Below are positions 15,550-21,120 of a DNA stretch of 32,182 nt, piece by piece; within the stretch, counting starts at the first letter, position 1, and the number at the start of each line of letters is the position of its first letter. The DNA comes from Kocuria tytonicola. GTDB lineage: Bacteria; Actinomycetota; Actinomycetes; Actinomycetales; Micrococcaceae. The stretch lies in contig NZ_PHOA01000016.1 of assembly GCF_003687455.1 (NCBI RefSeq), positions 1-32,182 on the forward strand. Direction: 5' to 3'. The notes beneath the pieces are model-generated. The model was not told the origin of the DNA, searched no databases, and worked only from the letters and a program-made list of their open reading frames with translations. A program made the position numbers and the translations under genes.

Positions 15550-15582
15550 CCTCCATCTGTGGTGGAGGGCCGGGGCCTCCAC
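15550..15582 (+). promoter_or_regulatory. Mutually exclusive hairpins in the Tad leader
   Basis: CCTCCA (15550-15555) can pair with TGGAGG (15563-15568), and the same strand GTGGAGG (15562-15568) can instead pair with CCTCCAC (15576-15582). Such A:B or B:C alternatives are typical of attenuators, but no U-run or leader peptide is seen. Confidence 0.3.
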
Positions 15583-15904
15583 AAACCGTCACCCTCGGGC
15601 CCACGCCCCGGTGCCGCCCGGCCACCGTGGGGGCATGACCAGCGCACACATCCTGGGCCCCGGGGCACCGCCCACGGATCCTCGCCGTCGGGCCCGGCGA
15701 ACCGCTTCCGAGGCTGCCGCGGACCGGGCCCTGCCTGCCGCGGCAGGGGCCTGCACCGTCGGGTACTCCGGGTCCTACCCCCAGGGGCACCAGTCCCTGG
15801 ACGCCCACCATCCCGGTAGTGCAGGTCTCCCAAGAGGTGCCCACGTCCCCGGTGCGCACGCCTGGGACGGTCCCATCGCCCCGAGGCTCTACACCGGTCA
15901 GGCC

Positions 15905-16945
15905 GTGTCCGCCGGGGCACCCGGCCGGCCGGGTGGTCGCGGTGTTCGCCTCTTCACCGACTCCCCGGACCTCGCGGAAGCGGTGGACGCCGTGTGCATC
16001 GGAGCCGGCGCGCAGCTCACGGTGACGCGCGAGAGCGGGGCGGCAGCGGCGTCGTCGGACCTGGTGCTCGTGGATGCCGACTGGCGCGGGGACGGTGTGC
16101 CGCCGGGATGCGTGGTGGTGGCGCTCGCCGGCAACGGGGACGCGTGGGACGTGGCCACTCGCTTCCAGGCGACCGCCGTGGTGGTGCTCCCGCACGCGGC
16201 GGCCTGGCTCGCGGAACTGGTGTCCCGGTCCACCCAGCAGACGGCGGAGAGCGCGCTCGGGCGGGTGTACGGCGTCGTGGGCGCCACCGGGGGAGTGGGG
16301 GCCTCCACTGTGGCGTGCTGGCTCGCGGGTCACTTCGCCGCGCGGGGGACGGACACAGCGCTCGTGGACGGCGACCCCCTGGGCACCGGCCTGGACCTGG
16401 TGCTCGGGGAGGAGACCGAGGACGGGCTGCGCTGGCCCGAGCTGCACCAGTTCTCCGGCGCGGTGGCCGCGGACCAGCTGTGGGCCGCGATGCCCCGGGT
16501 GGACGCGCTGCGCTACCTCTCGTGGGACCGCCACGCCACGCACGCGGACACCGTTCCCTCGGCCACCGTGATCTCCGCCCTGCGCGGGGCCGCCGCGGTG
16601 CAGGTGGTGGACCTCTCCCGCGCGGACCTCGCCCGGCAGGCGCCCTGGTGCGACGCCGTGGTGGTCCTCGCACCCCGCACGGTGCGCGGGGTGCTGGCCG
16701 CCGAGCACGCCGTGCTCACGTGCGGTGCGGTGCCCGCGGTCACGGTGCTCGCGGGCCTCAACGTGGCCGACGTCGAACCCCGCGTTCTCGCGGAGGCCAC
16801 CGGTGCGCCGTGCGTGGCCACCCTCGCGTTCGACCCCCGCGTGCCGCAGCATCTGGACGACGGCTCCGTCCTGCGCCGGGGTCGGATCTCCCGGCACACC
16901 AAGGCCGTGGCCCGCATTGCGGACGCCCTGGAGGGGATCTCGTGA
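15905..16945 (+). CDS. Ssd/CpaE/TadZ-like ATPase-fold protein of the Tad locus
   Basis: A 346-residue protein from GTG 15905. It has an N-terminal receiver-like region (10-115) and a MinD/ParA-type domain beginning V-Y-G-V-V-G-A-T-G-G-V-G-A-S-T (121-135), with L-V-D-G-D-P-L-G-T-G-L-D (153-164) as the switch region. TadZ/CpaE proteins place Tad machines at the pole; the mycobacterial relative Ssd affects septum formation. The P-loop has Ala133 where a Lys would stand, as in many TadZ-type proteins, so ATP hydrolysis may be weak. An ATG at 15635 would give 436 residues; the shorter form matches Ssd (about 350) and the codon-use shift. Its stop overlaps the TadA start by four bases (GTGA). Confidence 0.8.
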   Translation: MSAGAPGRPGGRGVRLFTDSPDLAEAVDAVCIGAGAQLTVTRESGAAAASSDLVLVDADWRGDGVPPGCVVVALAGNGDAWDVATRFQATAVVVLPHAAAWLAELVSRSTQQTAESALGRVYGVVGATGGVGASTVACWLAGHFAARGTDTALVDGDPLGTGLDLVLGEETEDGLRWPELHQFSGAVAADQLWAAMPRVDALRYLSWDRHATHADTVPSATVISALRGAAAVQVVDLSRADLARQAPWCDAVVVLAPRTVRGVLAAEHAVLTCGAVPAVTVLAGLNVADVEPRVLAEATGAPCVATLAFDPRVPQHLDDGSVLRRGRISRHTKAVARIADALEGIS

Positions 16946-18141
16946 ACCCCGCGTCCCCCGGTGTGCAGGGCCACGATCCGGCCGCCGTGCTCGACGACGC
17001 GTTCGTGGCGCAGGTGCGCGAACGGCTGCTCGCGGAGGGCGGCGCCGTCACCGACACCCGGATCGCCCGTGCCGTGCGGGAGACCGGGCGGGTGCTCGGC
17101 GCCGTGGGCTCGGTCCGGGCCGCCCAGCACGTGAAGGCGCAGCTGACCGGGCTCGGGCCCCTGGAGCCGCTGCTGCCCGTGGAGGGCCTGAGCGACGTGT
17201 ACGTCAACGGGCACGAGAACGTCTTCGTGGAGACCATCGAGGGCATCCGGCGGGTGGCCTCGCCGTTCACCGCGGAGTCCCAGGTGCGGGCCCTCGCGGT
17301 CCGCCTGGTCACCGCGGCGGGAAGGCGGCTGGACGACGGCCACCCGTGCGTGGACGTGCAGACCGCGACGGGCCTGCGGGTGCACGCGGTCATCCCGCCG
17401 GTGTCCACGGGTGGGACGCTGCTCTCGATCCGCTTCCGGGCACCGCAACGGCTGTCGCTCGCGGACCTGGTGGCCTCGGGGAGCGTCCACCCGTTCGTCG
17501 CGGACGTCCTCACGGACGCGGTGGCCGCCCGCGTGAACCTCATGATCAGCGGGGCCACCGGCTCCGGCAAGACCACCGTGCTCTCCGCGCTGCTCTCCCA
17601 GTGCCCGCCGGAGCAGCGGCTCGTGCTCGTGGAGGACGCCGCCGAGCTGGACCCCGAGCACCCGCACGTGGTGGGGCTGCAGTCCCGCCAGGAGAACGTG
17701 GAGGGAGCGGGGTCCGTGGACCTCGCGGACCTCGTGCGCCAGGCCCTGCGGATGCGCCCCGACTGGCTCGTGGTGGGGGAGTGCCGCGGTGCGGAGGTGC
17801 GCGAGCTGCTCACCGCGCTGAACACCGGGCACTCCGGTGCCGGGACGGTGCACGCGAACTCGGCCCGTGCCGTGCCCGCCCGTCTCGCCGCGCTGGGGTC
17901 GCTGGCCGGGCTCGGGCGGGAGGCCGTGGACCTGCAGGCCGCGAGCGCCCTGGACGTGGTGGCCCACGTGAGCCGCACCCCCGCCGGGCGGCGCCTGGAC
18001 TCGGTGTGCACCCTGCACCTCGACGACGGCGTGCTCACCACCCGCCCCGCCCTCACCGTGACCTCCGGGCAGCCGGGGAAGGGCCCCGGGTGGCCGCGAC
18101 TGGCCGCCCTGCTGTCCCGGGGGCGTGATGTCCCGTGCTGA
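16942..18141 (+). CDS. tadA: TadA/CpaF-type secretion ATPase
   Basis: A 399-residue hexameric motor ATPase of the type II/IV secretion family that powers Flp pilus assembly at the inner face of the membrane. Residues 60-190 form the N-terminal domain (L-G-P-L-E-P-L-L near 71-78, then D-V-Y-V-N-G). The Walker A is G-A-T-G-S-G-K210-T-T, the Walker B region R-M-R-P-D-W-L-V-V-G-E-C-R-G (270-283), and the His box G-H-S-G-A-G-T-V-H-A-N-S (296-307). GAGGGG lies five bases before the GTG start, which overlaps the ssd stop. The end overlaps the TadB start by seven bases. This tight packing supports coupled synthesis of the assembly machinery. Confidence 0.95.
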   Translation: MNPASPGVQGHDPAAVLDDAFVAQVRERLLAEGGAVTDTRIARAVRETGRVLGAVGSVRAAQHVKAQLTGLGPLEPLLPVEGLSDVYVNGHENVFVETIEGIRRVASPFTAESQVRALAVRLVTAAGRRLDDGHPCVDVQTATGLRVHAVIPPVSTGGTLLSIRFRAPQRLSLADLVASGSVHPFVADVLTDAVAARVNLMISGATGSGKTTVLSALLSQCPPEQRLVLVEDAAELDPEHPHVVGLQSRQENVEGAGSVDLADLVRQALRMRPDWLVVGECRGAEVRELLTALNTGHSGAGTVHANSARAVPARLAALGSLAGLGREAVDLQAASALDVVAHVSRTPAGRRLDSVCTLHLDDGVLTTRPALTVTSGQPGKGPGWPRLAALLSRGRDVPC

Positions 18142-18902
18142 TCCCTGTCCTCTCCGGCGCCCTCGTGCTGCTTGCCCTGCTGGTGTGGAGCGGCATGCCC
18201 GGGACCGCCGCCCGCGCTCGCGCGCTCCTGCCGGCTCGCCCCGGCACCGCCAACGACCCCTCCGCCCCCGGGCTGCTGGCGCGCTGGCGCCGGGACCGGG
18301 CCGCGGAGGCCATGCAGTGGGTCACCGCGGTGCGGCGGCTCGCGGCACTGCTCCACGCGGGCCGTGCCCCGGCGGCCGTGTTCGGGGAGCTCGCCCCGGC
18401 GGCCGCGGGCTCCGATCCCACACGACGTTGGATCGCCCGCGTGTGCCGGGAGGTGGCTGCCGCCGCGCAGGTGGGAGTCCCGGTCTCCACGGCCCTCGCC
18501 CAGTTCGCACGTCGCCCCGCGCCCGTGGGGGACCGGATGCTCTCCGCGACCGCCCGTTCGGTGTGCGCGCAGCTCGCGGCGTGCTGGGAGATCTCGGAGC
18601 GCTCCGGGGCCTCCCTGGCCCAGACGCTCTCGGGGGTGGCCCAGTCCCTCGAGTCCCAGCTGGACGCCCAGGCCGCCCGGGAGAGCGCGCTCGCCGGGCC
18701 GCGCGTCACCGTCCGCACGCTCTCGTGGCTCCCCGTTCTGGCACTGGGCCTCGGCGTGCTCATGGGCACCGATCCCGTGACCACGCTGCTCACCACCGTG
18801 TGGGGGCGCGTGGCACTCGCCGCGGGCGCCGCGCTGAGCATCGCCGGGCGGCTCTGGACGCGCGCCCTCATGCACCGCGCCGAGGCGGTGACCGGGCCAT
18901 GA
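18135..18902 (+). CDS. TadB-like pilus assembly membrane protein (T2SSF domain)
   Basis: A 255-residue integral membrane protein. Hydrophobic segments lie at about 2-19, 203-222 and 225-245, with a soluble GspF/T2SSF-type helical domain between (about 60-195, W-V-T-A-V-R-R-L-A-A-L-L-H-A-G start). TadB and TadC form the membrane platform on which TadA acts. GTG 18135 is the only start that fits the frame and N-terminal membrane segment; an ATG at 18128 is in another frame. The stop overlaps the TadC start (ATGA). Assignment to TadB rather than another T2SSF protein rests on gene order. Confidence 0.85.
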   Translation: MLIPVLSGALVLLALLVWSGMPGTAARARALLPARPGTANDPSAPGLLARWRRDRAAEAMQWVTAVRRLAALLHAGRAPAAVFGELAPAAAGSDPTRRWIARVCREVAAAAQVGVPVSTALAQFARRPAPVGDRMLSATARSVCAQLAACWEISERSGASLAQTLSGVAQSLESQLDAQAARESALAGPRVTVRTLSWLPVLALGLGVLMGTDPVTTLLTTVWGRVALAAGAALSIAGRLWTRALMHRAEAVTGP

Positions 18903-19477
18903 TCGCCTCCCTCCTGGCCGGGCTGCTCGCTGGCGGCGGTCTCCTGCTCTGGCTCACTCCCGGTTCACGCATCCCCACCACCGCACGACGACGCCGCCGT
19001 GCCGGTGGTGACCGTGCGGCGTCGTCCGAGCAGTTCCCGGCCCTGCCCGCGGCCGCGCTCGTGGAGCTGACCGCCTGCCAGCTGGATGCCGGTCTGCCGC
19101 TCGCGGAAGTTCTGGGAGTGCTGGCCGAGAGCTGCGCCGGCACGGCCCACCCCGAGCTCGCACAGGTGGCCGGGGCACTGCGCCTCGGACTGCCGTGGGA
19201 CACCGCGTGGCCCGGTGACCGGGAGCTCAGCCGCGAGATGCGGGACGTCCGCGACGCGCTGGAGTTCACGGCCACGTCTGCGACCGCGTCCGCGTCCGCG
19301 CTGCGCGGCCAGGCGGAACTGGTGCGACGCGCCCAGTACCGGCGCGCGGAACGGGCGGCCGAGGCGCTCGCCGTGCAGCTCGTCCTGCCCCTGGGCCTGT
19401 GCTTCCTGCCCGCCTTCATGTGCTGGGGAGTGGTGCCCGTGCTCATGAGCCTGCTGCCCCGGGTGTTCGGGTCATGA
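18899..19477 (+). CDS. TadC-like pilus assembly membrane protein (T2SSF domain)
   Basis: A 192-residue membrane protein. An N-terminal hydrophobic segment (1-20) is followed by an Arg-rich linker, a T2SSF-type helical domain (A-A-A-L-V-E-L-T-A-C-Q-L-D-A-G-L-P-L-A-E) and a strongly hydrophobic C-terminus (L-V-L-P-L-G-L-C-F-L-P-A-F). It is shorter than proteobacterial TadC, as is usual in actinobacterial loci of the Rv3657c type. The start overlaps the TadB stop by ATGA. The linker-coding DNA (18987-19026) holds an 11-bp inverted repeat with the GACGACGCCGC core found in intergenic hairpins of this window. Confidence 0.82.
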   Translation: MIASLLAGLLAGGGLLLWLTPGSRIPTTARRRRRAGGDRAASSEQFPALPAAALVELTACQLDAGLPLAEVLGVLAESCAGTAHPELAQVAGALRLGLPWDTAWPGDRELSREMRDVRDALEFTATSATASASALRGQAELVRRAQYRRAERAAEALAVQLVLPLGLCFLPAFMCWGVVPVLMSLLPRVFGS

Positions 19478-19502
19478 GCGGCCGTCCGAACTCGGTGCTG
19501 AT

Positions 19503-19519
19503 GCGGCCGAGGGGGCCGC
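19503..19519 (+). terminator. Short hairpin between TadC and pilin genes
   Basis: GCGGCC and GGCCGC pair around a five-base loop, 26 nt after the TadC stop. It may attenuate read-through from the machinery genes into the pilin gene or act as an RNA processing or stability element. Confidence 0.4.
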
Positions 19520-19579
19520 CCGGACCGGTCGTGGCCGTCCCCGGAGATACCGGTAGACCGCCCGCACCGCCCATCCACC

Positions 19580-19608
19580 GCACGACCCGTCGAACACTTG
19601 CACGACCC
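19580..19608 (+). promoter_or_regulatory. Two GCACGACCC direct repeats, 20 bp apart, before the pilin gene
   Basis: Exact nine-base copies at 19580-19588 and 19600-19608 lie on the same face of the helix, ending just before the pilin ribosome site. This suggests a tandem activator or repressor site. The protein is unknown. Confidence 0.35.
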
Positions 19609-19627
19609 ACCGAAGAGGAGAACCACC

Positions 19628-20005
19628 ATGTCCACGACCACCCTTGCCGCAGCACCCACCGGATTCCGCCCCGAGCACGAGGAGACGCGCCCGCACGCAA
19701 CGCAGTGCCCGCCGCCGTGGAGCGGGGGCGCCGGGGCCACCGAGATCCCGGGGGAGCGGATGGCCCGGTCCGCCCCGGAGTGGGACGCCGACCGGGATTT
19801 CGCGCCGGGCGCCGATCCGCACCGCGAGGGGCAGGCCCTCGCCCCGCTGAACTGGAACGACCCCGACCTCGGGGCGTCCACCGCCGAGTACGCGGTCATC
19901 GTGCTGGCCGCCGCCGCGTTCGGCGGGGTGATGGCCGCGGTGCTCTCCTCGGACTCCGTGTCCGGGATGCTGCTCGGGATCATCCAGAAGGCGCTGTCCT
20001 TCTGA
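19628..20005 (+). CDS. Flp-type pilin-like protein (DUF4244) with long leader
   Basis: A 125-residue precursor. Residues 80-89 read D-L-G-A-S-T-A-E-Y-A, the class III (Flp) prepilin site: cleavage after Gly82 would leave Glu5 and Tyr6 in the mature chain. The mature part is 43 residues, mostly a hydrophobic helix (V-I-V-L-A-A-A-A-F-G-G), ending Q-K-A-L-S-F. The 82-residue region before the site is hydrophilic, Pro/acid-rich and much longer than a usual Flp leader of about 10-25. GAGGAG lies eight bases before the ATG. The gene is isolated by hairpins on both sides. It is the probable structural subunit of the Tad system; the prepilin peptidase must be encoded elsewhere. Confidence 0.82.
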   Translation: MSTTTLAAAPTGFRPEHEETRPHATQCPPPWSGGAGATEIPGERMARSAPEWDADRDFAPGADPHREGQALAPLNWNDPDLGASTAEYAVIVLAAAAFGGVMAAVLSSDSVSGMLLGIIQKALSF

Positions 20006-20021
20006 CGCGCCGGGTCCGGCA

Positions 20022-20056
20022 GGCGGGGTGCGGGGCCGCCGGTTCCGCACCCCGCC
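20022..20056 (+). terminator. 12-bp-stem hairpin after the pilin gene
   Basis: GGCGGGGTGCGG (20022-20033) and CCGCACCCCGCC (20045-20056) are perfectly complementary with an 11-base loop. It begins 17 nt after the pilin stop and 74 nt before the TadE-like start. It is a strong terminator or 3' stabiliser for a pilin mRNA. No T-run follows, so read-through to the TadE-like genes remains possible. Confidence 0.7.
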
Positions 20057-20129
20057 CGAGGTGGCGCCGCTGCGGGAATGCCACCACTACAAGCCGGTCC
20101 ACCGCAGATCGGGAGAGGAGAGGCTCCAC

Positions 20130-20627
20130 ATGAGACAACACAGACCGGCACGTTCGTCCCGGTCCGATCCTGACCGGGGCGCGGTGACGGTGGAGACCGC
20201 CGTGATCATGCCCGCCCTCGTCCTGCTGCTCGCGGTCCTCCTGGCAGCCGCGGCTGCGGGGATGACCACGCTGCGGTTCGAGGAAGCGGCCCGGGCGTCG
20301 GCGCGTGCTGCGGCACGCGGCGAGAGCAGCGCCGTCGTGGAGAGCACCGCGCGGGAGATCGCCGGGGACACCGCCTCCGTGGCGGTCGGAGCCGCAGCGG
20401 ACCGTGTGACCGTGACGATCAGCGGACCGGCCCCCGGCATCCTGGGCCGGTGGAGCACCTGGCGGCTCGACGCCCACGCGAGTGCCGCGGTGGAGAGCCC
20501 CGCGGGCGCGCCGTCGGACGGCGGCTCGGGCGGCTCCGGCAGACGCGGTACCGGGGGCGAGGGTGGCGCGGCCGACGGTCCGGACCCGGTCGGTGGAGAG
20601 AAGGGAGCCGGTGGTGGAGCACCGTGA
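20130..20627 (+). CDS. TadE-like pseudopilin/minor pilin protein
   Basis: A 165-residue protein. R-G-A-V-T-V-E-T-A-V-I-M-P-A-L (16-30) followed by a hydrophobic helix to about 44 is the TadE signature; the rest is extracellular, with F-E-E-A-A-R-A-S-A-R-A-A-A-R-G (50-64), a mixed strand region and a Gly-rich low-complexity tail of about 35 residues. TadE/TadF-type proteins are minor pseudopilins. GGAGAGGAGAGG gives a strong ribosome site about seven bases before the ATG; an in-frame opening from 20028 is discounted. The end overlaps the next gene by 14 nt. The glycine-rich tail is unusual and may only reflect the overlap and base composition. Confidence 0.82.
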   Translation: MRQHRPARSSRSDPDRGAVTVETAVIMPALVLLLAVLLAAAAAGMTTLRFEEAARASARAAARGESSAVVESTAREIAGDTASVAVGAAADRVTVTISGPAPGILGRWSTWRLDAHASAAVESPAGAPSDGGSGGSGRRGTGGEGGAADGPDPVGGEKGAGGGAP

Positions 20628-20982
20628 CGAGGGCTCCGGCACGGTGCACGGGCTCACCCTGGCCGCTGTGCTGTGCACGCTGCTGCTCGCCCTGCTGCTG
20701 GTCGCGCAGGCGGGCATCGCCACCCACCGGGCCGCCAAGGCCGCGGACCTGGCGGCGCTCGCGGCGGCGGACGTCGCCCGGGGCCTGCGGCCCGGCATCC
20801 CGTGCGAGGAGGCCGCCCGGGTGGCCGGCGAGAACGGGGCGGAGGTGGCCGCGTGCGCGGTGCTGGAACCCGAGAGGACCTCGGTGGACGTCACCGCGGC
20901 CATCGAGCTGCCCCCGCCGCTGACCGCCCTCGGTCCAGCTCGCGGGGTGTCCCGCGCCGGACCGCCACCGGGGGAGCCGTGA
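20614..20982 (+). CDS. Rv3654c-like TadE-associated membrane protein
   Basis: A 122-residue protein starting near E-H-R-D-E-G-S-G-T-V-H-G-L-T-L, followed by one hydrophobic helix (13-33) and the A-T-H-R-A-A-K-A-A-D-L-A-A-L-A-A-A-D block typical of the Rv3654c/helicase-adjacent TadE-like family. Two cysteines (about 68 and 86) may form an extracellular disulfide; the spacing C-x-E-A-A-R-V-A ... N-G-A-x-V-x-x-C is characteristic. GTG 20614 has AGGGAG six bases upstream; GTG 20611 and 20593 are alternatives. It overlaps the TadE-like gene by 14 nt, so they are translated together. It is the last gene of the Tad locus here. Function unknown. Confidence 0.78.
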   Translation: MEHRDEGSGTVHGLTLAAVLCTLLLALLLVAQAGIATHRAAKAADLAALAAADVARGLRPGIPCEEAARVAGENGAEVAACAVLEPERTSVDVTAAIELPPPLTALGPARGVSRAGPPPGEP

Positions 20983-21023
20983 TGATTGCGTCCCCTGAGG
21001 CGCCCCGGGCGGGGACGGCCGGA

Positions 21024-21055
21024 GCCGGATGGCACCGGCAGAAACCGGATGGCAC
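21024..21055. repeat. CCGGATGGCAC direct repeat with hairpin between Tad locus and helicase gene
   Basis: Exact 11-base copies at 21025-21035 and 21045-21055, period 20. The first copy also forms a GCCGG/CCGGC hairpin (21024-21039). It lies between convergent genes and may serve as a weak terminator. Nothing else is seen in 20983-21120. Confidence 0.4.
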
Positions 21056-21120
21056 AGGCCGGTGTCGTGTGAGGAAGAACGCCGCCGTCTGGCGCCCGCG
21101 GCCGCCCGAACGGAACCCGC

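Larger units (their letters stand above)
15383..15904. other. 522-nt non-coding region upstream of the Tad locus
   Basis: No convincing gene. The plus-strand frame leading into the Ssd gene is open from 15611, but from 15635 to about 15905 its codons often end in A or T (GGT, GCA, CCT, AGA, CAT), unlike the strongly G/C-ending codons after 15930, so it is probably untranslated. The region holds a 20-bp interrupted palindrome (15442-15461), alternative hairpins (15550-15582) and a 14-bp palindrome (15734-15747). It may be a long regulated leader for the Tad genes. Confidence 0.55.

Noticed and set aside
14801-16897. 698-codon minus-strand open frame running under the Ssd-like gene
   Set aside because: Only its last 193 codons look like a protein; the rest lies opposite a well-supported MinD-like gene and the leader.
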